Positions 48,590-58,254 of a stretch of 64,000 nt of DNA are shown in pieces. Origin of the DNA: Solea solea. Its lineage: Eukaryota > Chordata > Actinopteri > Pleuronectiformes > Soleidae. Made by a program: the position numbers and the translations under genes. Within the stretch, counting starts at the first letter, position 1, and each line of letters opens with the position of its first letter. The notes beneath the pieces were generated by a model. That model had not been told where the DNA came from. It saw nothing but the letters and a program-made list of their open reading frames with translations, and ran no database searches. The DNA is taken from the NCBI RefSeq assembly GCF_958295425.1, contig NC_081149.1, positions 26,322,495 through 26,386,494 on the forward strand. The letters run 5' to 3'.

Positions 48590-49140
48590 TGTGTGTGCGT
48601 GTGTGTATTTATGTATATGTGTGTGTGCCGTCAACCCGCAACGTTTCGACCAAAGAAAGGTCTTCTTCAGGCGGTTTTCGGCACAATGTGACCGTGGTCT
48701 GAAAATTAGAATCACTGCAAGTGAGGGACAGACTTCCCCTTTCGTGAGCTGTGACAGGAGTGAGCTCCATAAGGCAGAGCCCTTCTCTTATACTCAAGGA
48801 GCTTAGGATACGCCCCCGAGTGAGATTGCTCCAGTCACACAGGAGCCAGGTGCTGCAGGCCAGCTGTCCTCCCAATCAGCGACACAACAGGCAGACTTTT
48901 TCAGGCTTTACTCCTCCTTTCTTTTGAAGAAACTCAATTGGACGCACCTAGACCAAGTTTCTACAGGGGCTTACAACCCTATTCAATTCCAAAGCTGTGT
49001 CCTTGTATGAATCCAGTGCTCCAAAATCCTCCATCAGTGCAGTTTTAATAATTTGATCCCCCTTTTTTCTTTCGTCAGGGACAGATATAAAGCAGATAGG
49101 GTAAGTTTAGGGATTAAAGACAGGGTCAGAGACCGATAGA
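48590..49140 (-). mobile_element. Penelope-like or retrozyme-like fragment with a hammerhead-like motif
   Basis: On the minus strand 48671-48641 reads CTGAAGA, then GACC, a T-rich loop, GGTC and GAAAC. This is the CUGANGA-stem II-GAAA arrangement of hammerhead ribozymes, with one extra A before stem II. Such motifs sit in the terminal repeats of Penelope-like elements. I see no RT or GIY-YIG frame here, so this would be a solo or end fragment. Confidence 0.4.
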
Positions 49141-49629
49141 AAACAGAAGTAGTGAAGTGCACCTGTGCCCTTTCTGTGGTGGTCCTGGAGAATATGGTAG
49201 ATGAAACCTCAGCAGCAGGTGGTGAAGGTGGTGCTCCAGCTGTCAGGATAGCTGAGATTACAGCAGAAGCAGATGGTGGTGGTGCTGTAGTAGCCGCCGC
49301 AGGAGGAGGTGATGGTGGTGGTGCTACAACAGCAGGTGTAATCAGTGCTGCAGTAAAGTTGAACTAACTCATTCCCCGCAGACAAGATACATTCTCAACA
49401 TTAACTTCATAAAACCAGAGACCATTATGGCTACATTGTTGAAATTAAAGAAACACACTCAGTGCAAACATAGCTACAATCTGGAAATATAAAATGAGGT
49501 CACCCAGTCACGCTGCTGACACCGAGGCTCATTTCATCACCGTGGACAGCGCTATGAAATCACGGCACCACATTGACAAATAAACTCATGCGCATGCTCA
49601 AGCTACAATACAATTTCAAATGCATTCTT

Positions 49630-50440
49630 ATCTTTTTTTTAAGATACAAGGAAGTGCGGTGCGGTGATCCCACCTCGGCCCGGCGCGTGACGGCCCTCAC
49701 TTAAGCCGCGTGGCGCGGCGCACAGGCGCACCCTCCATATCCACACTCCGGCGCGACTCGCACCGCAGCCGCTGAACCACCAGGCTCTTTAGTTGCGACA
49801 CGTACCGCAGCCACAGCGCCCCGCCCCGCCGGGATCCCACCTCGGCCCAGCCATGTCGGTCTTCACTTAAGCCGCGCGGCGTGGCGCACAAACCTTCAAA
49901 CCTGCTACAAACCCCAGACTGGATTCGGTTTAGCGTGAGTACAGTCCTCACAGTTTAAGTGAGGACACGCACCGCGGCCACGGAGCCACCAGGCTCCCCA
50001 GTCACGACACATACCGCCGCCGCAGTGCACGGCACCGGAACCGCAGCGCGAAATGCACAGCAGCCGCCGAGCCGGCGCAAACCGAGATACATTCAAGATA
50101 CATTCTCAACATTAACTTCATAAAAAAATGCGGTGCGCCCGGCCCCGCCGGGATCCCACCTCGGCCCGGCGCGTGTCGGTCTTCACTTAAGCCGCGCGGC
50201 GTGGTGCGGCGCACAGGCGCACCCTCCATATCCACACTCCGGCGCGACGCGCACCGCAGCCGCTGAACCACCAGGCTCCTCAGTTGCGACACGTACCGCC
50301 GCCGCAGCGCACGGCACCGGAACCGCAGCGCGAAACGCACAGCAGCCGCCGAGCCGGCGCAAACCGCTGGCGCAACACGCACCGCGGCCACGGAACCAGC
50401 GTCTCAGCAGACGCCATCCCTGCCGTGAAAACGCGGAAAC
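49630..50440. repeat. GC-rich repeat, three partial copies
   Basis: GATCCCACCTCGGCCC begins copies at about 49666, 49832 and 50151. The first and third share GCGCACAGGCGCACCCTCCA and a CACCAGGCTC segment. CAAGATACATTCTCAACATT occurs at 49384 and 50094. The open frames here are low-complexity and I do not call genes. A CpG-rich satellite-like block is the simplest reading. Confidence 0.65.
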
Positions 50441-50617
50441 ACACTAAACTACAAACAACTAACACACTAATAGCAACAATGACCAAGCAATACACAAACA
50501 ATTAGAAAAAAAGAAAAAAGATATTTAGGTCTATATATTTATTAAATACAACGGCAATTCTTTAATTAACGATGACAAGGACGTAGACAAATAGACCATA
50601 ACATCTTATATATATAT

Positions 50618-51838
50618 TAGGGATGCACGATATATCGGCATTAATATTGGTATCGGCCGATGTTCGTCATTTTTTAACATATCGGCATCGGTGCAATGAG
50701 TAAAACTGCGCCGATTTTAACAACCGATGTTTATACCCGTCTAATTGCTGTTTGTGTATGTGTGTCGGGAAGGGGACAGCGTCAGTGACGCAAGCGCAGC
50801 ACAAGGTGTGTGTGTGTGTGTGTGTGTGGAGGAGAGAGAATGTCAGCGGTGTGGGCGATTTTTCAGGGTGTCAATAGAAGATACGCGAAAAGCATTATGC
50901 AACACTTGCAAAGTCGAGGTAATGCGAGGAGGGTTCCGCGTCAAGTCATTCAATACCACAAATTTGATCATGTCATTTGAAAAACCGCCACCCAGAAGTA
51001 CACAAACAACGGCAGGAAGCTAACGCTAGTAACATTAGGCAGCAGACAAAAAGAAAGCAGCGCAGCTGGGACTCGACCAAAGGAAGACAGTGGCCAGGGC
51101 AATAACGATCAAGGTAATGGAAATGATTGCTCTTGACGACCAGCCGAGGGTTCCGACGGTTGATAGCGCATATTGAACCCCGCAACAACCTGCCAAGTCG
51201 GCGCTACTTTTCCGATGCAATTGAATAAATATCTGGTTGCCATGAATACTGGCAAGTTTGATAAAGTATTTTAACATGTTTTTTTTAATTATGGCAGCTC
51301 TTAGTAGAGCTTGTCAGGTATTGTTTCTCATATCTGTTGTGTAGTTTTATTGTGAAGGGAAGTGGCGCGGTTGTTGTTGCCGGGAGGAAGGGTTGTTGAC
51401 TTTATTTACGTACCCAGTATAGACGCCCTTATCTCGGTTACAGTAACTTTGGCAGGGTATTATTTTTATTTATGTTCATGTTTGTAATTTATGATCCAAA
51501 CTTTCTCACAGGAGTTTAGTAAGTTGAGGGAGTTAAACTGTACTTTAATTTAGTTACACACTTGCTACAAGTGGTAAAGGTTTCTAAAAACCTTTACTTG
51601 TAGTTGGTTACTTGTGTCTTATGTGACCTTGTTATTTGGAGGTAAAACATGTTTTGAAAATAAAGAAAGACATTCAAAAATTCAGCTTGCATGATTTTCA
51701 TTCTGTACAAACTTTTATCATCTCAGAAACTTTTTTTAAAAAACATATATCGATATCGGTAAATATCGGTTATCGGCCATAGCAGCAATATTAATATCGG
51801 ATATCGGTATCGGTGGAAATAGTCATATCGGTGCATCC

Positions 51839-51841
<3 letters not shown>
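50618..51841 (+). mobile_element. hAT element with BED-finger relic
   Basis: The ends are TAGGGATGCACGATAT and, inverted, TAGGGATGCACCGATATG, in a TA-rich target. Inside, 50830-50985 reads, across frames, RVSIEDTRKALCNTCKVEVM and VKSFNTTNLI, the BED finger of hAT/ZBED transposases. The finger is broken by a frameshift and the transposase core is absent. Confidence 0.8.
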
Positions 51842-51871
<30 letters not shown>

Positions 51872-51876
<5 letters not shown>

Positions 51877-52616
51877 GTTGCGCTAGACTTTTTCGTTGTC
51901 TGTCATTTTGACTGACAGGATCATAAAAATCCCGTCATAATCCATTTTTACCGGTCACTTTAAATGATAATAATGACATATTCAATTGCATTGTTCATAT
52001 TGCAGTGGAATATGAACAGTTAACCTTCCTCCTGGTCCACATGGACTCTTAAATCGCGTGCCTGCTTGCGCGTAGTTGCGCGGGGTAGGAAATCCCGCAA
52101 CATGCGCTCCTTCTGCACCAGTGGATCAGCTGCACCGGTCACAGATGCGCTCCAAAGCCTCCTGTCCATAGCTCTTTAACACGCTGTCAGCACTACAAGG
52201 ATAGCGAGATGCATTGAGTACGGTGCCAGGTCAGAAATTATGCTTAGATTCTCCGATGGGAATCTTTATTTTGTTGCACAACATTTTTCCAACTGAACTC
52301 GCCTAACCTCCTTACTGCCGCTTCCTCGCTCCGCTGAGGCCAAGGGCTGAGTTTGTCCTTCATCTGCATCTATTCCTCTTTTTTCACCTCTTTTATCAAC
52401 ATAGTTTTTGGGCTTTTTAAAGAAACTTCTGACACTCAACTGCCGTGACATTTTTCTTCTTTTCTACTTTCAACTTACTGTAATATGCTCTTCACCACCA
52501 AGTGGTCAGGGGTGTGAATTGCAATCTGTCAAAATGACGGATGGCCCTCAGATTTTTCCGTCACCGTTTTAAAAAAACAGTCAATGACGGAAAATATTCG
52601 GTTAATGCGACCCCTG
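51872..52616. mobile_element. Second hAT-like element adjoining the first through a TA tract
   Basis: The ends CAGAGGTTGCGCTAGAC and, inverted, CAGGGGTCGCATTAAC bound 745 bp, with ATATAT on both sides. A minus-strand frame at 52451-52266 reads MSRQLSVRSFFKKPKNY, typical of the N-terminus of some hAT-related transposases. Confidence 0.6.
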
Positions 52617-52629
52617 ATATATATATATA

Positions 52630-53247
52630 TATATTGTTGAGTTGAGCTGTGGGCCACGCCCCTCCAGCCTTGATACACCAGGTTGGAGCCTCTCCCAGCC
52701 TGAATGCACCAGGCTGAGTGCACCAGGTGAAGTGATTTACTAATCAAGTGAGTTTGGAGTCACGCACACACAGAATCACTACAGAGCAGCAGTGGAAGCA
52801 AGCAGCATGAGAGGAGGAATGAGATCTGGTGGATTGGACTGAAACACCAAGACTGTGCAAAACAAAGCTTTCAAGGAAGACACAGTCGGTGAGCTTGAGC
52901 TTGTTGCATCATCGAAGTCCATTGTTTGCAAGTCATTTTAATGATCTGATTGTAAACTGTACATGTTAGTAGGTAAAACCATGTTGGAAAACATAGTTAA
53001 AACCAATTCCTCTTAAAATCATGTGAGCTGAATGCAATTCAAAATGTTATGTATTAAAATAGGATTAATTCATTTCATAGTTAAAATCACGAGTTCAACT
53101 CAAATTCCATACTGTCATATTGCATGTGATTTCTGTATTTAATTTGTTTATTAAGATATTGTTAGATTATTTACTACTTATTTACAAGGTTTGGAGTGTG
53201 TTTATCTTGGTTTCATTTATTAAAATGGTATTTTGTTTGTGTTTTAA
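52630..53247. other. Unique-looking stretch before the subtelomeric repeats
   Basis: No gene recognised. CACCAGGTTGGAGCC and CACCAGGCTGAGTGCACCAG form a local repeat at 52676-52730. After it the sequence is AT-rich until the first GGGTTAGGGTTAGGG at about 53250. Confidence 0.4.
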
Positions 53248-53286
53248 AGGTTAGGGTTAGGGGTTAGGGTTAGGGGAAGGGGAAAA

Positions 53287-53319
53287 GAATTTTGTCACTG
53301 CGAAGCAGTGACGAAATTC
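53287..53319. repeat. Hairpin, 15-bp stem with GAA loop (variant copy)
   Basis: GAATTTTGTCACTGC-GAA-GCAGTGACGAAATTC. Relative to the other four copies (53673-53705, 54313-54345, 59596-59628, 62579-62611; GAATTTCATCACTGC-GAA-GCAGTGATGAAATTC) one pair changes A-T to G-C and another C-G to T-G. Pairing is therefore kept, as G-U in RNA. Confidence 0.85.
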
Positions 53320-53375
53320 GTGCACACTCCATCCAGTCCTATGTAGCATCACAACCAAGCCTCATTAAGACCATG

Positions 53376-53900
53376 TATAGGGATGAAAACCACCATTTTG
53401 CGGTCATTTCGCGAATAACTTTTGAACGGAAGGTGGGATCGACTCCAAACCAACATCCGCCCCCCCATTTAGGCACCCTCCGGAGCCCCTGGTGAAACCC
53501 CCGTGATTGTGGGAGAAAAGGAAGCCGAGATATGGAAAAATGACCGAAAATTCTTCGGTCATTCTGAACTTATCTCGAGTTAGGAAGGTGCTAGAAAGCC
53601 GAGCTAGGTGTCCAACGATGCGTCTCGAGGAGCCGCACTTAGGGTTAGGGTTAGGGTAGGGGAAGGGGAAAAGAATTTCATCACTGCGAAGCAGTGATGA
53701 AATTCGTGCACACTCCATCCAGTCCTATGCAGCATCACAACCAAGCCTCATTAAGACCATGTGGAACTAAAGTGCCTAATTTGTATATCCAGACCCTCTC
53801 GGCTCTCCGTCTCTGGGTCGTGTTCCAATTTGGGTTAGATTCAAGGACGGAGACCTGAACTGCATCCCAGCCGTGCTGCAGAAAGTGTTTAACCAGGTGA
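53376..53900. repeat. 525-bp subtelomeric block, copy 1
   Basis: Runs from TATAGGGATGAAAACCACC to AACCAGGTGA. It contains a 10-bp inverted repeat AATGACCGAA...TTCGGTCATT (53539-53563), a short TTAGGG tract, the 15-bp hairpin at 53673-53705 and, at its right end, an exon-like frame reading RFKDGDLNCIPAVLQKVFNQ before GTGAGG. Unlike copies 2-4 it is not followed by Penelope-like sequence. The 104-codon minus-strand frame inside is low-complexity where it crosses TTAGGG and I do not call it a gene. Confidence 0.9.
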
Positions 53901-54015
53901 GGGTTAGGGTTAGGGTTAGGGTAAGGGTTAGGGTAGGGTTAGGGTTAGGGTAAGGGTTAGGGTTAGGGTAAGGGTAAGGGTTAGGGTTAGGGTTAGGGTT
54001 AGGGTTAGGGTAAGG

Positions 54016-54540
54016 TATAGGGATGAAAACCACCATTTTGCGGTCATTTCGCGAATAACTTTTGAACGGAAGGTGGGATCGACTCCAAACCAACATCCGC
54101 CCCCCCATTTAGGCACCCTCCGGAGCCCCTGGTGAAACCCCCGTGATTGTGGGAGAAAAGGAAGCCGAGATATGGAAAAATGACCGAAAATTCTTCGGTC
54201 ATTCTGAACTTATCTCGAGTTAGGAAGGTGCTAGAAAGCCGAGCTAGGTGTCCAACGATGCGTCTCGAGGAGCCGCACTTAGGGTTAGGGTTAGGGTAGG
54301 GGAAGGGGAAAAGAATTTCATCACTGCGAAGCAGTGATGAAATTCGTGCACACTCCATCCAGTCCTATGCAGCATCACAACCAAGCCTCATTAAGACCAT
54401 GTGGAACTAAAGTGCCTAATTTGTATATCCAGACCCTCTCGGCTCTCCGTCTCTGGGTCGTGTTCCAATTTGGGTTAGATTCAAGGACGGAGACCTGAAC
54501 TGCATCCCAGCCGTGCTGCAGAAAGTGTTTAACCAGGTGA
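54016..54540. repeat. 525-bp subtelomeric block, copy 2
   Basis: Appears identical to copy 1 over the full length by reading, at an offset of 640 bp. The two are separated by about 115 bp of TTAGGG-type repeat. Confidence 0.92.
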
Positions 54541-54804
54541 GGGTTAGGGTTAGGGTAGGGTAGGGTGGGTTAGGGTTAGGGGTAAGGGTTAGGGGTAAGG
54601 GTTAGGGTAAGGGTTAGGGTAAGGGTTGGGGTTCGGGTTGGGGTTAGAGGTTATGGAGGGTCCATTTTCTGGGTAAGGGTTAGGGTAAGGGTTAGGGTTA
54701 GGGGTTAGGGTTAGGGTAGGGTTAGGGTAAGGGTAAGGGTTGGGGTTCGGGTTGGGGTTAGAGGTTATGGAGGGTCCATTTTATGTGCACAGGCCTACTG
54801 ATCC

Positions 54805-54895
54805 GGTGTGTGGCGATGGTGATCCAGTCCAGGTCTGCCAGCCGGGAGACCAGGGTTCGATCCCCAGGCAGAGCCCCGGGCAGGAAGAGGGCACC
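54805..54895 (+). repeat. tRNA-like segment A in the Penelope 3' region
   Basis: GGTTCGATCCCC, a good pol III B box, lies in an arm CAGGG-TTCGATC-CCCAG with one mismatch. Upstream is a weak A-box-like TGGCGATGGTGATCCAG. Repeated at 60088-60178 and 63071-63161. Not a functional tRNA as far as I can fold it. Confidence 0.4.
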
Positions 54896-55077
54896 CACTG
54901 TACTGATTTATTTTATAATTGTGAGGATAAACCTAATAATGAATTTGAAGAGTACTGGAGTTGAGGCCGGGTCGCCGTCAGGTGGGTGGGGAGGTAAGTG
55001 ATGTGGGCAAGGTAAGTATAAACGTTATGTGGATATATTGAAAGAGGGGAGAGGGACCTGAGAAGTGGGCCAGAGGA

Positions 55078-55150
55078 TGGTGGCGTGGCAGCAACGCTGC
55101 CTTTGGTGTGGGCGACCCGGGTTCAACTCCAGTCTCGGCCGCATAGGACC
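55078..55150 (+). repeat. tRNA-like segment B in the Penelope 3' region
   Basis: TGGTGGCGTGGCAGCAACGC resembles an A box and GGGTTCAACTCCAG a B box 45 nt later. Repeated at 60361-60433 and 63344-63416. It lies antisense to the element. Confidence 0.4.
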
Positions 55151-55503
55151 CCGGGGAGGACGGCATCCTAAGAGTAGGGGGGAGTAGATGTAAAAAAGGG
55201 GAGATAAAAAGAAATGTGTAAAATATAATAATAATCCAACTTCATCAGGTAAAATAGTTAAAAATTAAAAAGAATTGAGTAAAATAAAGAATAAAACTGA
55301 ATTTGATAAAATGATTAGTGGATTAAAAGGAGAGGGGGGGTGGTGTTTTATTGATGCCGTCCTGCCTAAGAGAGGGAGTGAGGGTTATGTTAAAAACAGC
55401 ATGTGCTTGGGGTTACCTGTCTGGGGATCCCAGAGCCCCAAGCGGCCGAAAAAAGTGGGTCAGGAGGGGACAACCACGTCAGGGGGAGGCAGTAGGATGT
55501 AGT

Positions 55504-58254
55504 CTAATCTGCATTAAGACCCCCTGGCGTGGTGGTCCCCAACCTGTGGATCCAAATCCTTTCCGCCCTCTTTCTCTGCCCGATGGTCCAGTGGTCATTG
55601 TTCTCCAAGCCGGAGATGATGAGATGAGTGGGGGAGTGTTGTTGGAAATGGCTGACCAGTGGAGTCTGAAGTCTGCCCTCCCCAAAATTATACAGGTGTT
55701 GTTTTAAACGGGTGAGTATGGAATATTGTGTTTCGCCTATGTAGTGTTTATTGCAGGTTTTACAGGTGATGATGTAGATGACGTTTGTGGTGTTGAGAGA
55801 GAAAGTGCCCAGTGTTGGATATGCTGTACTGCTGTGTGGGTTATGAATGAATTTTCTGTGTTTGTAGTGGGTGGAGTGTTCTGAATGAGGTTGGGGTATG
55901 TGGTCGGAGAATTTGGATTGTGTGAGTATATTCTGTAAATTCCGGTTTCTCCTGTAGGCTGAGATGGGTCTGTGGTTATGAAAGGCTGGTTGCTGCTGTA
56001 AAATGGAAAAGTTATTTTTGATGATCCGGTGGAGTCCTGTGGTTCTATGGGAGAAGGTGGAGATAAAAGGTATAAGTCGGGTAGTCAAAGTCTGGTCGGG
56101 TTGCGGTGTGTGGTCCGGGGGTTTCTGTCTGGGGTCCGGGCTGCCTCCAACTCCAGCCAGGTTAGGGTTAGGGATAGGGAGGGGCTTGGGAGCCCCTGGG
56201 TTAGAGTAAGGGCTGGGATAGGGGGAACCCGCACTGGCCCCCAACCGAACAAGATTCGGTTGGGGGTCAGCGACGGGAGAGGGGGTAGAGAGGTTAGGGT
56301 TAGGGGCTGGGTGGGGGAGGGGGTCGGGATACAAACCCCCCTCCCCCACTACAGCCCAAGGGTTAGGGTTAGGGTTAGGGTTAGGGTGGGGGAGGGGGTT
56401 GGGATAAAGACCCCCCTCCCCCATCCCCGTCCCTGGGTTAAGGTTAGGATTAGGGTGAGGGATGGGGGTGGGATAAGGACGGGGAAGGGGGTTAGGTTTC
56501 GGCGGAGGAGGTGGAGGCAGTCCGGAGCCAGTGACCTGGGGTGGGTGGGTGGAGCGAGTAGGAGCGAGAGAGGCCAAGGTTGTGGATTTGATGGTTCTTA
56601 GGAAGCGTTTGGAGTACCCTCTGTTGCGGAGACTGTGGAAGAGGGTACTGGTGGCCTGGTGGAAGTCTGGTGGCATGGAGCAGATGCGGTGAAAACGGAT
56701 GATTTGGGATTTGACTATGCCTTTAAATGTATGTTTGGGGTGATAGCTGGATTTGTGTAATAGTGCGTGTGTGTCTGTGGGTTTGAAATATACTTTTGTT
56801 TCTATTGTTTTGGAAGTAGTGTTTAAAGTCCGGAAAAAAACTGTTGTGTCTAAAAAGTTAATTGTGTGTGGGTCTAAGGTATGTGTGATTTTTATGGAGG
56901 GGTGGTGGTTATTCAGAATGTTTATGAATTCGGGGAAGTGGGTGATGTCGTGAGGCCAGATACCGAAAATGTCGTCCAGGAAGCGGAGGTATATGGTGGG
57001 TTGCAGGGGACACTTGGCCAGTGCTTCTCGCTCCCACTCGCTCATGTAAATGTTGGCATATGACGGTGCAAATCGTTGACCCATGGCTGTCCCGTGGACC
57101 TGAAGGTAAAAGTGGTTATTGAAAAGAAAGTCATTATTGTTTAGGCAGAGTTCCAGTAGCTGTAATATTTCTTGGTCGGGTCGGTCTTTGTCAGGGTGTT
57201 TATTAAAGATGGAAGAAATGACTTGAAGGCCCAGGGTGGTGTTGATGTTGGTATAGAGGTTGCTGATGTCTATTGTGAAGAGGTGTGCCTGTTGGGGGAC
57301 AGCCATGGATCTAACTATGTTCAGGAAGTGATAGGTGTCCTTAATGTAACTGGGGTGTGTGGTGGAGAGGGGTCCAAGAAAGTGATCGATGTATTCTGTA
57401 ATTTTGTAAGTGGTGCTGTTGCAATCTGAGACTATGGGTCTGCCGGGAGGAACTTCAAAGGGAATAGTCCAGGTCTGGGGTTCCTTGTGAATTTTGGGCA
57501 GTAGGTAGAAATAGCGGGGTCGAGGGTGTTCTGGTCCGAAGAGGTAAAATCTTTGTTTGGATGAGATGAATTTTTTATTGTAGAGGGTCTGAATAATGGT
57601 CCGGAGTTTGGTCTGAGTCTGGGGCTGAATGGTGCTGTCAAGAGGTTTATAGTATATAGTGTTGTGTAGTTGTCTGTATGCTTCTGTCCGGTATTGTTGT
57701 CTGTCCATGATTATAATTTTTGAGCCCTTGTCTGCTGGTTTTATTATAATGTTTGGGTTATTTTTGAGTATTGTGAGTGCTTTGCGTTCGGCCTCCGACA
57801 GATTGTCTGGGACGTCTGTCGGGGGCCGAAAGCGCTGTAGTGTTTTTCTGTCTGTATGTATGAGTGTGTGTGTTTTATTGTTGAGGGTGGTCCAGTCTGG
57901 TTCCCAGTGTGAGGGGTGGGAGAACTGTGAGGGTGTGAAGTCGGAGTGTGGGTGGAAGTAGTCAAGTAGTTTGATGCGTCTGTGATATTTGTGTAGGTCC
58001 CTTTGAAGTTCCTCCCAGTCGTAGGTTGTTGGGCGTGGAATGAATGATAGACCCCTCTCCAAGAGCTGCAGCTGTGTCTGTGAGGGGGTGAATAATGTGG
58101 AGAGATTACAGATGTTGCTGGGTGAGTTCCACCCCAGGTCTGGGCTACTGGCAGATGTCTGTAATAGTCGGGGGATGGTAAGGTCTGGGGGTAAGTCGGG
58201 GGCCAGTTTGGTTTCGGATGGGATTATAAATTTAATTGTGCACACCAGTTGTTA
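55504..58254 (-). CDS. Penelope-like ORF2: reverse transcriptase with C-terminal GIY-YIG endonuclease
   Basis: The open frame follows a TAA at 58254-58252 and has no ATG near its start; the first codon usable as a start is GTG at 58245, and residues are numbered from it (913). RT motifs: PADKGS (171-176), LLPKIHK (248-254), GRPIVSD (268-274), motif A FTIDISNLYTNI (323-334), motif B GTAMGQRFAPSYANIYM (385-401), motif C FLDDIFGIW (422-430) and INFLDTTV. This is followed by the thumb-like KPTDTHALLHKSSYHPKHTF. Residues about 573-705 are a Pro/Asn-rich linker encoded by telomere-like repeat, with GEGGLYP-x-PLPHP twice. The GIY-YIG module is NVIYIITCKTCNKHYIGET (822-840) with R846 and H850. RT plus GIY-YIG defines Penelope-like elements. 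The frame is intact. Expression probably depends on ORF1 through frameshifting or reinitiation. Confidence 0.9.

Noticed and set aside
49152..49367. Ala/Gly-rich 71-codon ORF
   Set aside because: Low-complexity frame over GGTGGT/GCAGCA repeats; no splice or domain evidence.
53404..53718. 104-codon minus-strand ORF repeated in all four 525-bp blocks
   Set aside because: All copies are near-identical duplicates, the frame crosses TTAGGG repeat (Pro-Asn) and a hairpin, and no family is recognised; identity alone does not show coding.
56029..56601. 190-codon plus-strand ORF (and its copy at 61312-61884)
   Set aside because: It is antisense to the Penelope-like ORF2 linker and is made of Val-Arg repeats from TTAGGG-type sequence; no domain is visible.
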